Shown: one piece after another, positions 52,596 through 63,989 of the stretch
Layout: every line of letters starts with the position of its first letter
How positions within the stretch are numbered: position 1 is the first letter of the stretch
DNA from: Arthrobacter sp. DWC3
GTDB taxonomy: Bacteria > Actinomycetota > Actinomycetes > Actinomycetales > Micrococcaceae
Direction: 5' to 3'
Length of the DNA: 64,000 nt
Assembly: GCF_002929375.1 (NCBI RefSeq)
Contig: NZ_PJIP01000011.1
Coordinates: 1-64,000 of the forward strand
Made by a program: the position numbers and the translations under genes
Notes under the pieces: model-generated
Told to the model about the DNA's origin: nothing
Database searches by the model: none
Seen by the model: only the letters and a program-made list of their open reading frames with translations

Positions 52596-55181
52596 GTGCT
52601 GCAGATAGCGCTCGCGCAGGTGCGGGTCCATGCCCGCCGCTTCCTCGCCGTCGGTCTCGCCGTGATGCTCGGCGTCGCCTTCCTCTCCGCCACCCTCATG
52701 GTCGGCGCGACCACCACCGCGAGCCTCGGCCGGAGCATCGGTGCCGCCTACGCCACGGCGGACCTCGTGATCACGGGGCAGGACGGCAGCGATGTCCCCG
52801 CCGACGTCGTCGACCGGCTCGCAGCCGTCCCGGGCGTGGACACCGCCCACGGGCTGGAACGCGCCTACGGCCGGCTCGCCTCGGGCTCTCAGACCTCCCT
52901 CGCCGCTTTCACCACCACTGCTCCGGCGGACCTGCGGAACGCGGAGGTGACGAGCGGCTCCTACCCGGGCTCGCCGGGCGAGGTGGCCCTCGACGAGGAC
53001 TCCGCCGAACGCCTCGGCATCTCGCCCGGCGACACCGTGGCCCTCGGCGGCGGTGCCGATGCGGCCCCGACGGACCTCGGAGGCGCCCTGACGGTCACGG
53101 GCCTCACGACGCCCGCCACCGATCCCAGCCTCTCGGGAGTGGTGCAGGTCCTCGCGTCCGTCCCGGTGGTCCGCGAACTGACCGGAGGCGAGCCGGCCAT
53201 CCGCAACGTCCAGCTGGCCCTGTCACCCGGGGCCGACGCCGCGGTGGTGCAGGAAGCCGTAGCGGCCGCCCTGGAGGAATCCGTCCCGGGTGCGTCGGAC
53301 GCCCCGGGCCTCACGGTGCGCACGGCACCCGAGCAGACCCTCGCCGACGTCGCCCAGCTCTCGAACGGCAACGACACGCTCACCGGGATCCTGCTCGCCT
53401 TCGCCGCCGTGGCCGTCCTCGTCGCCGGACTCGTCATCTCGAACACCTTCTCCGTCCTGGTCGCCCAGAGGACGCGGGAGCTCGCCCTGCTGCGCTGCGT
53501 CGGGGCCGAGCGGCGCCAGATCCGGACCTCCGTGCTCGTCGAGGCCACGATCGTGGGGCTGGCGGGCGCCGTCCTCGGCGTGCTGCTCGCCGTGGGCGTG
53601 ATGGCCGCGCTCGTGGGTCTCGCACGCGGGACCGACTTCGGCTCCTTCGCGGTCCTGGCCGTCCCGCCGTCGTCGGTCCTGATAGGCATCGCCGTCGGCG
53701 TGCTGATGACGCTCCTCGCCGCCCTCGTCCCGGCCCGCGCCGCGACGCGCGTGGCACCGCTGGCCGCACTCCGTCCCACCGAGCCGGTGGGTACCGCCGG
53801 CAGGCGCGGGAGGATCCGGCTCGCAACAGGCCTCGGGGCTCTCCTCCTCGGCGCCGCACTCCTCCTGCTCGGCGCCGTCACCGCGGCGATCGGCCCGGCC
53901 GTCCTCGGTGGCGCGGTCTCCTTCCTCGGCGTCGTGCTCCTCGCGCCGTTCTTCATCCCGGCCAGCGTCGCGGCGGTGGGGCGGCTCGCCCGCCCGCTCG
54001 GTGTGCCGGGTACGCTCGCGGCGGTCAATGCCGTCCGCAACCCGGCCCGCACCACGGCGTCCTCGGCTGCGCTGCTGGTCGGCGTGACCCTCGTGACCAT
54101 GATGATGGTGGGCGCGCAGACCGCGCGCACGTCCTTCGACCGCGAGCTCGACGAGAACTACGCCGTCGACCTCGAGGTGAGGGTCGCCGGCACCTCCGGC
54201 ACCTCGGACGCGCCGGCGCCCGCGCGCGTCGACGTGCCCACCCTTCTGGAGGTCGATGGCGTGACGACCGCCGTCCAGCTCACCCCGGTGCTGCTCACCA
54301 GCGCCGGCGACGGCGCCCAGCTCGTCTACACGGCGGACCCGGACGAGATCGCCGGAGTGCTGCGGTCCGAGGGTGCGGAGCTGCGGGACGGCATGGTCCT
54401 CGCGCCCCAGACGTGGGAGCAGGCCGAGGTGACCCTCGATGGCGGCAACGGACCCGCCACCCTTCCGGTCACCGCCACGGACGCCGTGTTCTTCCAGCCG
54501 CTGATCACCCGGGCGACGGCGGAGCGGCTCGGCGGTACGCCCCCGGCGGCCCTGCAGGCGTACCTCGGTGAGCCGACCGGTACGGATCCGGCGGCCGGGA
54601 CGGACACGGACGGCTTCGCCGCCGCGGTGGGCTCCACCTTCTGGCTCAGGCTCGCCGACGGACTCGACGCCGAGGGCGTCGCGGAGGTGCAGTCGGGGAT
54701 CGTCGCCGCGACGGGCGTCTCCGAGTACAACGTCGTCGGTCCCGCGATCGAGCGCGTGGCCTACAACGAGATCATCGACCTGATGCTGCTGATCGTGACG
54801 GCCCTGCTCGCCGTGGCGGTGCTCATCGCGCTCATCGGCGTGGCCAACACGCTGTCGCTGTCGGTGCTGGAGCGGCGCCGCGAGAACTCGCTGCTCCGCG
54901 CGCTCGGCCTCACCCGGGCGCAGCTCCGGGGCATGCTCGCCGTGGAGGCGGTGCTCGTCGCCGGGGTGGCGGCCCTGCTCGGTTCCGGGCTCGGCATCGT
55001 CTACGGCTGGCTCGGCGCGCAGGCCGCACTGGGGGGCATCACGCCGGTCAGCCCCGCGGTACCCGTGGGGCAGATCGGCGCCGTCCTCCTGGTGGCCGTC
55101 GCCGCAGGGCTCCTGGCCTCCGTGCTCCCGGCCCGCCGGGCGGCACGGCTCTCCCCCGTGGCCGGGCTCGCGGCGGACTAG
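52596..55181 (+). CDS. FtsX-like ABC transporter permease (MacB type)
   Basis: The 861-residue protein has two FtsX units. The first TM group includes residues 18-40 and three helices around 270-400. An extracytoplasmic domain follows the first helix (about 45-260). A duplicated half with a second outer domain (about 530-730) and three last helices (IDLMLLIVTALLAVAVLIALIGVA onward, read from residue 728) completes it. GTG 52596 has GGGGG upstream. With the ATPase it likely exports or extracts a peptide, drug or lipid. Substrate unknown. Confidence 0.92.
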   Translation: MLQIALAQVRVHARRFLAVGLAVMLGVAFLSATLMVGATTTASLGRSIGAAYATADLVITGQDGSDVPADVVDRLAAVPGVDTAHGLERAYGRLASGSQTSLAAFTTTAPADLRNAEVTSGSYPGSPGEVALDEDSAERLGISPGDTVALGGGADAAPTDLGGALTVTGLTTPATDPSLSGVVQVLASVPVVRELTGGEPAIRNVQLALSPGADAAVVQEAVAAALEESVPGASDAPGLTVRTAPEQTLADVAQLSNGNDTLTGILLAFAAVAVLVAGLVISNTFSVLVAQRTRELALLRCVGAERRQIRTSVLVEATIVGLAGAVLGVLLAVGVMAALVGLARGTDFGSFAVLAVPPSSVLIGIAVGVLMTLLAALVPARAATRVAPLAALRPTEPVGTAGRRGRIRLATGLGALLLGAALLLLGAVTAAIGPAVLGGAVSFLGVVLLAPFFIPASVAAVGRLARPLGVPGTLAAVNAVRNPARTTASSAALLVGVTLVTMMMVGAQTARTSFDRELDENYAVDLEVRVAGTSGTSDAPAPARVDVPTLLEVDGVTTAVQLTPVLLTSAGDGAQLVYTADPDEIAGVLRSEGAELRDGMVLAPQTWEQAEVTLDGGNGPATLPVTATDAVFFQPLITRATAERLGGTPPAALQAYLGEPTGTDPAAGTDTDGFAAAVGSTFWLRLADGLDAEGVAEVQSGIVAATGVSEYNVVGPAIERVAYNEIIDLMLLIVTALLAVAVLIALIGVANTLSLSVLERRRENSLLRALGLTRAQLRGMLAVEAVLVAGVAALLGSGLGIVYGWLGAQAALGGITPVSPAVPVGQIGAVLLVAVAAGLLASVLPARRAARLSPVAGLAAD

Positions 55182-55290
55182 CACGATCGGAGGATCCAGG
55201 GGACGGCAGCGGTGGCCGCCGTGGTGCTACCGCTGCGGAGCGGTGCTGCCGTAGGGTGATGTGCTGGACAATCCGACGGAAGGACAGGTC

Positions 55291-55830
55291 ATGACGCGCG
55301 TCACGGACGGTATCCCCCTGCGCCAGCTGGACCTGGACACCCTCCTGCCCTACCTCGACCTGCATCTCGTGGGCGCCACGAACGGGGTGCGGCTGTTCAG
55401 GGCGGCGCGTCTCTCCTGGGCGGGCACGCCGTACGAGGGGGACTTCGAGCGCCTGAGGCAGGAGATCGGCGAGGAGCGTGCCTTCCTCAAGCGGCTCATC
55501 AAGTCGCTCGGTCACCGGCCCGGCGTCGTGAAGATGACGGCCGCCCGGGCCCTGTCCGTGGTGGCCGACCTCGATCCCCTGAACCCCCTCCGCCGCAAGA
55601 GGACGGCCGGCGCGCAGCTGGAACTCGAAGCCCTGCAGTCGCTGCTCAAGGGCAAGGAGGCGCTGTGGTCCACGCTCCTCGCCCTGTCCCCGGAGGCGCC
55701 GGCGAGCACGGGCGAGGCCGTCCTGAACCGGTCGGTACTCGTGGAGCTGCTCGAGGCGTCCAAGCGTCAGCAGGACACCGTGGCCCGGGTCATGCGGGAG
55801 ACCGCCCCCGCGCGCTTCCTGCGCTACTGA
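55291..55830 (+). CDS. helical protein of unknown function
   Basis: This 179-residue soluble protein is predicted to be mainly helical, in the manner of a four-helix bundle: LVGATNGVRLFRAARLSWAG, FERLRQEIGEERAFLKRLIK, LELEALQSLLKGKEALWSTL, LLEASKRQQDTVARVMRE. No metal-binding Glu/His set or other motif is clear. ATG 55291 has GGAAGGACAGG just upstream, and TAGGGT (55252-55257) is a likely -10 with a 27-base leader. It converges with metG. I do not recognise the family. Confidence 0.7.
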   Translation: MTRVTDGIPLRQLDLDTLLPYLDLHLVGATNGVRLFRAARLSWAGTPYEGDFERLRQEIGEERAFLKRLIKSLGHRPGVVKMTAARALSVVADLDPLNPLRRKRTAGAQLELEALQSLLKGKEALWSTLLALSPEAPASTGEAVLNRSVLVELLEASKRQQDTVARVMRETAPARFLRY

Positions 55831-55858
55831 CGATGCGGACGGGGGTGACGCCCCCCTC

Positions 55859-57430
55859 CTACTCCCCTGCGGGTTCCTCGTACCTGGGGAACACCGGCGC
55901 CGGCGCGGGCAGTGCCGTCCCGGCCTCGATCCGCCGGTCCAGTGCACTGAACAGGCGGCGCTCGTCGTCGTCCGCGGTCCCCTGCCCGAGGGCCGTGAGG
56001 ATCTGCCCTGCGCCCGCCGGCATGACGGGCTGCGCGAGGATCGCCACCACGCGCAGCACTTCGAGCGTCACGTACAGCACCGTGCCCATGCGCTCGGGGT
56101 CCGTCTTCCGCAGGACCCACGGCTGCTGGTCGGCGAAGTACGCGTTCGTATCACCGAGGACCGCCCAGACGGCCTCGAGGGCCCGCGAGAACTCCTGCCG
56201 GTCGAACGCCGCCCGGCTCACCTCGAGCAGGGCGTGCGCCCGGTCGAGGATCTGCGTGTCCGGCGCGGTGAGTTCACCGGGCTGCGGGACCACACCGTCG
56301 CAGTTCTTCGCGACCATCGAGAGCGAGCGCTGCGCCAGGTTGCCGAAGTTGTTGGCGAGGTCGGCGTTCATGCGTCCTACCACGGCCTCGTGGCTGTACG
56401 AGCCGTCGGCGCCGAACGGGACCTCGCGGAGGAGGAAGAAGCGCACCTGGTCGAGGCCGTACTGCTCGACCCAGTCCGCCGGGGCCACGGTGTTGCCCAG
56501 CGATTTGGACATCTTCACGCCCTTGTTGTGCAGGAACCCGTGGATCATGACGCGCTTCGGGACCTCGAGCCCCGCGGACAGCAGGAAGGCGGGCCAGTAG
56601 ATGGCGTGGAAGCGCGAGATGTCCTTGCCGATCACGTGCACGTCCGCGGGCCAGAACCTCCGGAACCGCTCGGACCCGGTGTCGGGGAAGCCGACGCCGG
56701 TGAGGTAGTTGGTCAGCGCGTCCACCCACACGTACATGACGTGCCGGGGGTCGCCCGGCACCGGGACGCCCCAGTCGAACGTGGTGCGGCTGATCGAGAG
56801 GTCCTCGAGCCCGCGCCGCACGAACGAGATGACCTCGTTGAACCGGGGCTGCGGTGCGCCGAACTCCGGCTGCGCCTCGTAGAGGTCCAGCAGCTTCTGC
56901 TGGTAGGCGGAGAGCCGGAAGAAGTAGCTCTCCTCCTCCGTCCAGGTGACCTCGGTGTCGGTCTCCTTCGCGTAGCGCACGCCGTCCTCGCGGACCTCGG
57001 TCTCGTCCTCGCCCCAGAAGGCCTCGTCCCGCACGGAGTACCAGCCGGCGTACTTGTCGAGGTAGATGTCGCCGTTCGCCTCCATGCGCTTCCAGATCTC
57101 GGTCGCGGCGGCGTAGTGGTCCTCGTCGGTGGTGCGGATGAAGCGGTCGTAGGAGGTGCCCACGACGTCGTTCATGTCCCGGAACGCCAGCGCGTTGCGC
57201 GTGGCGAGCTCGCGGACGGGGATGCCCTCCCTGTCCGCTGCCTGCTGCATCTTCAGGCCGTGCTCGTCCGTGCCGGTGAGGTACATGACGTCGAATCCGT
57301 CGAGGCGCTTGAAACGCGCCATGGCGTCGACGGCGATGGTCTCGTAGGCGTGCCCGATGTGCGGCTCGCCGTTCGGGTAGGAGATGGCCGTGGTGATGTA
57401 GAACGGGGGCTTGGCGTCTGCGGAGGTCAC
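55859..57430 (-). CDS. metG: methionyl-tRNA synthetase
   Basis: MetG charges initiator and elongator tRNA-Met. The 523-residue class I enzyme has [34 protein letters not shown], and [13 protein letters not shown] (KMSKS). The zinc-knuckle Cys seen in some MetRS are absent ([14 protein letters not shown]), so it is of the zinc-free type, and there is no C-terminal tRNA-binding domain. The start is GTG 57430, six bases after TAATTT (57437-57442), suggesting a leaderless message. Confidence 0.95.
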   Translation of the reverse strand: MTSADAKPPFYITTAISYPNGEPHIGHAYETIAVDAMARFKRLDGFDVMYLTGTDEHGLKMQQAADREGIPVRELATRNALAFRDMNDVVGTSYDRFIRTTDEDHYAAATEIWKRMEANGDIYLDKYAGWYSVRDEAFWGEDETEVREDGVRYAKETDTEVTWTEEESYFFRLSAYQQKLLDLYEAQPEFGAPQPRFNEVISFVRRGLEDLSISRTTFDWGVPVPGDPRHVMYVWVDALTNYLTGVGFPDTGSERFRRFWPADVHVIGKDISRFHAIYWPAFLLSAGLEVPKRVMIHGFLHNKGVKMSKSLGNTVAPADWVEQYGLDQVRFFLLREVPFGADGSYSHEAVVGRMNADLANNFGNLAQRSLSMVAKNCDGVVPQPGELTAPDTQILDRAHALLEVSRAAFDRQEFSRALEAVWAVLGDTNAYFADQQPWVLRKTDPERMGTVLYVTLEVLRVVAILAQPVMPAGAGQILTALGQGTADDDERRLFSALDRRIEAGTALPAPAPVFPRYEEPAGE

Positions 57431-57484
57431 CCTATGAAATTACCCCGCTCGACGTCGATTCGCCCAAGTGCGAAGACGGGAGGC

Positions 57485-58414
57485 TCAGGCGTGCCCGACG
57501 GCGTCCAGGCCCAGCACGGCGTGCACGCCCCACGTCTGGTTCGCGATCTGCGTGACCCGCAGGTCGACGACGGCCCCGGCGAGGGCCAGCGCGGCCTTCC
57601 GCTCCAGCCCGTGGAGTTGCTGCATCCAGGTGATCATGGCGCCGAGGGCATCCGCCGTGGCCCGGTTCAGGTCGGCGTCGAAGCCGAACGTGATGCGCGC
57701 GGTCGGCGTGAGTGCGTGGATGCTGTCCAGCGGGGCGTCCCGGAGGACGTCGACCGTGATGGTCGTCGTCATGCCGCACTCGATCGCGGTACCGCCCACC
57801 TCGCCGTCGCCCTGCGCCGCGTGGCCGTCCCCGAGGTGCAGCAGCGCGCCGGGCACGGTGACCGGCAGGAAGAGGGTGGAACCGGCCGTCAGTTCGCGGC
57901 AGTCGATGTTGCCGCCGCCGGCCGCGCGCGGCGGCGTCGTCGAATGCTCGCCCCGCTCGACGGGCGGCAGGCCGACCACGCCGAGGAACGGTGCCAGCCG
58001 GACCACGTGCCCGTACTGGTTCGTCCCCGTGCGCGCCTCCGCGTCCAGGTCCCACAGCAGCCAGGCGGGGTCGGTGCCCTCGAGGCCGAGGCGGCGGGCG
58101 AACGCGTCGTCCGGCCGCGCCGCCGCGGTCCAGCCCCAGTCGGCCGGCTCGACGGACTCGAACCGGACGGCGAGCACGTCGCCCGGATCGGCTCCCGCCA
58201 CCTCGATCGGTCCGGTGAGCGCATGGCCCTGCCGGTCCTCGAACCGGTAGGGCGTCACCGCTCCGGGCGCCGGCTGGCGCTCCAGATGGCCGCGGGCGTC
58301 CAGGGACTCGACGACCACCCGGTCACCGGGATCGATGCGCAGCACGGGCGGGGTGTCGCGGGAGAGGACCTGTGTCGCCGTCGCCTGCTCGGCGGGGAGG
58401 TGGTGGGTGGTCAT
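57485..58414 (-). CDS. acetamidase/formamidase family protein
   Basis: The 309-residue protein has the FmdA/AmdA pattern: PGDRVVVESLDA, GADPGDVLAVRFE, GGNIDCREL, LLHLGDGHAAQGDGEV and the later VVDLRVTQIANQTWGVHA. Members hydrolyse small amides to acids and ammonia. ATG 58414 has GGAG six bases upstream; the longer frame is a shadow of serA. It starts 25 bases after serA and is probably cotranscribed, though the link to serine synthesis is not obvious. Confidence 0.9.
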   Translation of the reverse strand: MTTHHLPAEQATATQVLSRDTPPVLRIDPGDRVVVESLDARGHLERQPAPGAVTPYRFEDRQGHALTGPIEVAGADPGDVLAVRFESVEPADWGWTAAARPDDAFARRLGLEGTDPAWLLWDLDAEARTGTNQYGHVVRLAPFLGVVGLPPVERGEHSTTPPRAAGGGNIDCRELTAGSTLFLPVTVPGALLHLGDGHAAQGDGEVGGTAIECGMTTTITVDVLRDAPLDSIHALTPTARITFGFDADLNRATADALGAMITWMQQLHGLERKAALALAGAVVDLRVTQIANQTWGVHAVLGLDAVGHA

Positions 58415-58439
58415 GGGAGCTCCGTCTCCGGTCCGGCCG

Positions 58440-60032
58440 TCAGTCCTGCAGGTCCACTTCGCGGGCCACGGTGGCTCCGATCTCGGCGCGGATCGCGTCG
58501 AGGACCTCCTGCGGGACGGAGCTGTCCACGGTGAGCAGGGACAGCGCCTGGCCGCCCTCCTTGTTCCGTGACACCTGCATGCCGGCGATGTTGATGTCCC
58601 GTTCGCCGAGCAGCCGGCCGAGCGCACCGATCACGCCGGGGCGGTCGGTGTAGAGCAGCACCAGGAGGTGTTCGCTGATGGGGATCTCGAGCTCGTAGCC
58701 GTTGACGCCCACGAGCTTCTCCACCTGCTTCGGTCCCGTGAGCGTCCCGGCCACGGAGATCCGCGTGCCGTCGGACAGCGCCCCGCGGAGCCGGAGCACG
58801 TTGCGGTACTCCTCGGACTCGGGGGTCGTGATGAGGCGGGAGGTGATGCCGCGCTGCTGGGCGAGCACGGGTGCGTTGACGTAGGAGACCTGCTCCGAGA
58901 CGACGTCCGTGAAGACGCCCTTGAGCGCCGCGAGCTCGAGGGCCTTCACGTCGAGGGCCGCGATCTCGCCCGCCACCTCGATGTCGATCTGCGTGAGCGA
59001 GGCGTGGGTGAGCGCCGTGAAGATGCGGCCGAGCTTCTCCATGAGCGGGATGCCGGGGCGCACGGCCGGGTCGATGACACCGCCGGCCACATTGACGGCG
59101 TCGGGCACGAGCTCGCCCGCCAGGGCCAGCCGGACCGACTTCGCCACCGAGATCCCGGCCTTCTCCTGGGCCTCGGCGGTGGACGCCCCGAGGTGGGGGG
59201 TCACCACCACGCTGTCGTGCGCGAAGAACGGGAGGTCCGTGCTCGGCTCCGCCACGAAGACGTCCACGCCGGCCCCGGCGATCCGCCCCTGTTCGAGGGC
59301 CGCGTGCAGGGCCTCCTCGTCCACGAGTCCGCCGCGCGCCACGTTGACCACGTAGGCGGTGTCCTTCATGAGGGCGAAGGCCTCGGCGCCGAGCATGCCG
59401 ACGGTCTCGGGGGTCTTCGGCATGTGGATGGTCACGAAGTCCGACTCGCGCAGGAGCTCGTCGAGGGACACGAGCCGCACGTTGAGCTGGGCGGCGCGGG
59501 CGGAGGTGACGTAGGGGTCGTAGGCGAGGATCTGCGTCCCGAAGCCCTGCAGCCGCGCGGCCACGAGCGCGCCGATGCGTCCGAGCCCGATGATGCCGAT
59601 GTTCTTCTCGTACAGCTCCGTGCCCGCGTACTTCGAGCGCTTCCACTCCCCCGCCTTCAGGGCGGCGCTGGCCTGCGGGATGTTGCGTGCCAGGCTCAGG
59701 ATGTGGCCGACGGTCAGCTCTGCGGCCGAGATGATGTTCGACGTCGGGGCGTTGACCACCATCACGCCGGCGTGGGTGGCGGCCTTGATGTCGACGTTGT
59801 CGAGCCCCACGCCGGCGCGCGCGATGACCTTCAGCTTCGGGGCGGCGCGGATGGCCTCCTCGTCCATGCGGGTGGCCGAGCGGACGAGGACGGCGTCGAC
59901 GTCGGCGAGGGCTCCGAGGAGTTGCGCGCGGTCGGCGCCGTCGGTGCTGCGGATCTCGAAGTCGGGTCCGAGGGCCTCGACGGTGGCGGGTGAGAGTTCC
60001 TCGGCGAGGAGCACGACGGGCTTGGTGGTCAC
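58440..60032 (-). CDS. serA: D-3-phosphoglycerate dehydrogenase
   Basis: SerA begins serine synthesis by oxidising 3-phosphoglycerate. The 530-residue long-type enzyme has the substrate/NAD domain (VLVRSATRMDEEAI, ARAGVGLDNVDI, IIGLGRIGALVAARLQGFG, HLGASTAEAQEKAG), an intervening domain (about 315-450) and a C-terminal ACT domain (RPGVIGALGRLLGERDINIA) for serine feedback. GTG 60032 has GAAGGA upstream. A large hairpin separates it from ilvC. Confidence 0.96.
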   Translation of the reverse strand: MTTKPVVLLAEELSPATVEALGPDFEIRSTDGADRAQLLGALADVDAVLVRSATRMDEEAIRAAPKLKVIARAGVGLDNVDIKAATHAGVMVVNAPTSNIISAAELTVGHILSLARNIPQASAALKAGEWKRSKYAGTELYEKNIGIIGLGRIGALVAARLQGFGTQILAYDPYVTSARAAQLNVRLVSLDELLRESDFVTIHMPKTPETVGMLGAEAFALMKDTAYVVNVARGGLVDEEALHAALEQGRIAGAGVDVFVAEPSTDLPFFAHDSVVVTPHLGASTAEAQEKAGISVAKSVRLALAGELVPDAVNVAGGVIDPAVRPGIPLMEKLGRIFTALTHASLTQIDIEVAGEIAALDVKALELAALKGVFTDVVSEQVSYVNAPVLAQQRGITSRLITTPESEEYRNVLRLRGALSDGTRISVAGTLTGPKQVEKLVGVNGYELEIPISEHLLVLLYTDRPGVIGALGRLLGERDINIAGMQVSRNKEGGQALSLLTVDSSVPQEVLDAIRAEIGATVAREVDLQD

Positions 60033-60085
60033 GGGGATTCCTTCGGGGCGGGAGGGGTGGGATCAGGGCGGGGCCGGACACACGT

Positions 60086-60151
60086 CCGGCAGGGCGCTCC
60101 GCTCATGCGCTCGTCGTCGAGCGTCGGGCACATGAGGGAGCGCCCTGCCGG
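60086..60151 (-). terminator. large hairpin between ilvC and serA
   Basis: Arms of 21-22 bases (from CCGGCAGGGCGCTCC to GGAGCGCCCTGCCGG, continuing to CTCATG/CATGAG) pair with one bulged base, and CGCTCGTCGTCGAGCG makes an inner hairpin. It begins 15 bases after the ilvC stop and should end the ilvBNC transcript. Confidence 0.7.
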
Positions 60152-60165
60152 GAGGACGGGGAGCG

Positions 60166-61242
<1,077 letters not shown>

Positions 61243-61755
61243 TCAGGCGCTGCGCAGGGCGCGATCGCTCATCGACTTCGCGCCGCGGCCGATCGCGAGC
61301 GTGCCGGACTGCACGATCTCGCGGATGCCGAACGGCTCGAGGACGGACAGGAGCGCCGAGAGCTTCTCGGGGGTGCCCGTGGCCTCGATGATCAGCGAGT
61401 CGATCGCCACGTCGACCACGGACGCGCGGAACAGGTCCGCGGCCTGGGTGACCTGCAGGCGCGTGGCGGCGTCGGCGCGCACCTTGATCAGGACGTGGTC
61501 GCGCTGCACCGACTGCTCGGTGGTCAGTTCGACGATCTTGAGCACGTTGATGAGCTTGTTGAGCTGCTTGGTGACCTGCTCGAGGAGGTCGCCCTCGGCT
61601 TCGACCACGACCGTGATGCGGGACATGCCCGCGACCTCGGTGGGGCCCACCGCGAGCGAGTTGATGTTGAACGCGCGCCGCGCGAAGAGGCTGGCCACGC
61701 GGGTCAGGACGCCGGGCACGTCCTCGACGAGCACGGAGAGTGTGTGTCGTGCCAT
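61243..61755 (-). CDS. ilvN: acetolactate synthase small (regulatory) subunit
   Basis: IlvN binds valine and sets the activity of IlvB. The 170-residue protein has an N-terminal ACT domain (HTLSVLVEDVPGVLTRVASL, RRAFNINSLAVGPTE) and the C-terminal regulatory half (VQRDHVLIKV, GTPEKLSALLSVLEPFGI, VQSGTLAIGRG). It starts two bases after the ilvB stop, so subunit synthesis is coupled. Confidence 0.96.
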   Translation of the reverse strand: MARHTLSVLVEDVPGVLTRVASLFARRAFNINSLAVGPTEVAGMSRITVVVEAEGDLLEQVTKQLNKLINVLKIVELTTEQSVQRDHVLIKVRADAATRLQVTQAADLFRASVVDVAIDSLIIEATGTPEKLSALLSVLEPFGIREIVQSGTLAIGRGAKSMSDRALRSA

Positions 61756-61757
61756 GG

Positions 61758-63638
61758 TCAGTCCTCCTGCTCCCACGTCGGGGTCATGTTCCGGGCGATC
61801 TGGATGAGGTCGTTGCTGACGCCCGAGGGCACCATCGGCCACACCATGGAGTCCCGGCTCACCACGAAGTCGATGACCACGGGGCGGTCGTTGATGGCCA
61901 GCGCCTGCTGGATGGTGGCGTCGATGTCCTCGTCGCGCTCGCAGCGCAGGCCCACGCAGCCGTACGCGTCGGCGAGCTTCACGAAGTCCGGCACCCGGAC
62001 GGTGTCGTGCCCCGTGTTGAGGTCGGTGTTGGAGTAGCGGCCCTCGTAGAAGAGGGTCTGCCACTGCCGCACCATGCCGAGCGAGGAGTTGTTGATGACC
62101 GCGACCTTGATGGGGATGTTGTTGATGACGCAGGTCGCGAGTTCCTGGTTGGTCATCTGGAAGCAGCCGTCGCCGTCGATGGCCCAGACCACGCGGTCGG
62201 GGTTGCCCACCTTGGCGCCCATCGCCGCGGGCACCGAGTAGCCCATGGTGCCGAGGCCCCCGGAGTTCAGCCAGGCGTGCGGGCGCTCGTACCGGATGAA
62301 CTGCGCGGCCCACATCTGGTGCTGGCCCACGCCCGAGACGAAGACTCCCTCGGGCCCGGTGAGCTCACCGATGCGCCTGATGACCTGCTGGGGCGCCGAG
62401 AGGCCGTCGTCGGGCTGGGTGAAGCCCACCGGGTAGGTCTCGCGCAGGTGGTCGATGGTCCTCCACCAGGCGGAGATGTCCGGGCGGTCCTGGCCCTCGA
62501 AGGCGTCGCGGACCGCGGCGGTCAGCTCGGGGATGATCTCCTTGACCGACCCGACGATGGGCACGTCCGCGGTGCGGTTCTTGGAGATCTCGGCGGGGTC
62601 GATGTCCGCGTGGATGACCTTCGCGTTCGGGGCGAAGCTGGACAGCACGCCGGTGACGCGGTCGTCGAAGCGGGCGCCGAGCGTGATGAGGAGATCCGCC
62701 TGCTGCAGCGCCGTGACCGCGGACACGGAGCCGTGCATGCCGGGCATCCCCACGTGCTGCCGGTGCGAGTCCGGGAAGACGCCGCGGGCCATGAGTGTGG
62801 TCACCACGGGGGCGCCGACGAGCTCCGCGAGCTCCTTCAGCTCCGCCGAGGCGTGGCCCTTCACCACGCCGCCGCCCACGTAGAACACAGGGCGCTGCGA
62901 GCCGCTGATGAGGCGCGCGGCCTCGCGGACCTGCTTCGCGTGGCCGCGGACCACGGGGCGGTAGCCGGGGATGTCGACCTTCGGCGGCCACGAGAACGTC
63001 ATGGTCGACTGCTGGGCGTCCTTGGCGACGTCCACGAGCACGGGGCCGGGGCGGCCTGTGGTGGCGATGTGGAAGGCCTCGGCGAGGACGCGCGGGATGT
63101 CCTGGGCGTCGGTGACGAGGTAGGAGTGCTTCGTGATCGGCATCGTGATGCCGACGATGTCCGCCTCCTGGAAGGCGTCGGAGCCGATGAACGCGCTGGA
63201 CACCTGGCCCGTGATGGCGACCATGGGCACCGAGTCCATGTGGGCGTCGGCGATGGCGGTCACGAGGTTCGTGGCGCCCGGCCCCGACGTCGCGATGCAC
63301 ACGCCGGGCCGGCCCGTCACCATCGCGTACCCCTGGGCGGCGTGGCCGGCGCCCTGCTCGTGCCGCACGAGGATGTGGCGCAGCCGCGTCGAGGCGAGGA
63401 GCGGATCGTAGGTGGGGAGGATCGCCCCGCCGGGGAGTCCGAAGACGTCGTCGACGCCGAGCTCCTCGAGGGACCGGACGATCGCCGCGGACCCGAGCAT
63501 TTGGGTGGGCGCGACCACGTTGTTGGGGCCCCTGACGGGGCTCGCCGGAGCCGCGGGTGCGGTCTCCCGGGTGGGTGCTGCGGGGGGTGCCGGCCTTGCT
63601 GCCAGCAGCGCCGGGCTGATGGGCGATCCCTTGGACAT
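61758..63638 (-). CDS. ilvB: acetolactate synthase large (catalytic) subunit
   Basis: IlvB joins pyruvate units with thiamine diphosphate and FAD. The 626-residue protein has an Ala/Pro-rich start (about 1-45), [30 protein letters not shown] with the cofactor Glu, the FAD region, and [19 protein letters not shown], the ThDP site. ATG 63638 has GAAGGAAG upstream; earlier in-frame codons are unlikely. Expression is controlled by the attenuator before it. Confidence 0.96.
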   Translation of the reverse strand: MSKGSPISPALLAARPAPPAAPTRETAPAAPASPVRGPNNVVAPTQMLGSAAIVRSLEELGVDDVFGLPGGAILPTYDPLLASTRLRHILVRHEQGAGHAAQGYAMVTGRPGVCIATSGPGATNLVTAIADAHMDSVPMVAITGQVSSAFIGSDAFQEADIVGITMPITKHSYLVTDAQDIPRVLAEAFHIATTGRPGPVLVDVAKDAQQSTMTFSWPPKVDIPGYRPVVRGHAKQVREAARLISGSQRPVFYVGGGVVKGHASAELKELAELVGAPVVTTLMARGVFPDSHRQHVGMPGMHGSVSAVTALQQADLLITLGARFDDRVTGVLSSFAPNAKVIHADIDPAEISKNRTADVPIVGSVKEIIPELTAAVRDAFEGQDRPDISAWWRTIDHLRETYPVGFTQPDDGLSAPQQVIRRIGELTGPEGVFVSGVGQHQMWAAQFIRYERPHAWLNSGGLGTMGYSVPAAMGAKVGNPDRVVWAIDGDGCFQMTNQELATCVINNIPIKVAVINNSSLGMVRQWQTLFYEGRYSNTDLNTGHDTVRVPDFVKLADAYGCVGLRCERDEDIDATIQQALAINDRPVVIDFVVSRDSMVWPMVPSGVSNDLIQIARNMTPTWEQED

Positions 63639-63727
63639 CGATGACTTCCTTCGGAGCATTCGCTGCACTGCTGCAGGCTGAACTGCGGATTTCCGGCGCT
63701 TCTTTCCTGCCGACAGGTCATGTCAAC

Positions 63728-63764
63728 AAAAAAACCCCTCGGCCTTGTCGGGCTCTGCGAGGGG
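63728..63764 (-). terminator. ilvB attenuator (rho-independent terminator)
   Basis: On the minus strand, CCCCTCG and CGAGGGG pair around a 16-base loop that can itself pair in part, followed directly by seven T. It lies 34 bases after the leader peptide stop and about 90 bases before the ilvB ATG, the position expected of a transcription attenuator. Confidence 0.9.
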
Positions 63765-63798
63765 TTGCGCGTGACTGCAGTCGTCTACCGGACGGGCT

Positions 63799-63846
63799 TC
63801 AGGCCACGCGCTGTATAAGAATGACGACTACGGGTTCGGGCTGCAT
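63799..63846 (-). CDS. ilvB leader peptide
   Basis: A 15-residue frame encodes MQPEPVVVILIQRVA: seven of its residues are Val, Ile or Leu, six of them in one run, VVVILI. GGGGAG lies nine bases before the ATG. A ribosome stalling here for lack of charged branched-chain tRNAs would favour an antiterminator over the downstream terminator, raising ilvBNC. Leader attenuation of this kind is known for ilv operons of actinobacteria such as Corynebacterium; this copy is read from sequence alone. Confidence 0.85.
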   Translation of the reverse strand: MQPEPVVVILIQRVA

Positions 63847-63852
63847 ATCTGT

Positions 63853-63882
63853 AGTCTCCCCGCCCTCGCGAAAGGGTGTCAA
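63853..63882 (-). promoter_or_regulatory. probable ilvB promoter
   Basis: TTGACA (63877-63882) is a perfect -35; GAGACT (63853-63858) at 18 bases is a weaker -10. Transcription would start close to the leader peptide ATG. The rest of the region up to 63950 shows no gene. Confidence 0.5.
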
Positions 63883-63950
63883 ACTGCACGCGAGCCTGTC
63901 TCATATTGTGGACAACCTGTCCGGTGCGTGGACGTTCGTCCGCGGACCGG

Positions 63951-63989
63951 AGGATCCGGGCCGGACCTTGACTCTCCGGCCCGGATCCT
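63951..63989. terminator. hairpin at the window edge
   Basis: AGGATCCGGGCCGGA and its exact complement form a 15-base perfect stem with a nine-base loop. It probably ends transcription of a gene lying beyond the right edge. Confidence 0.6.
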
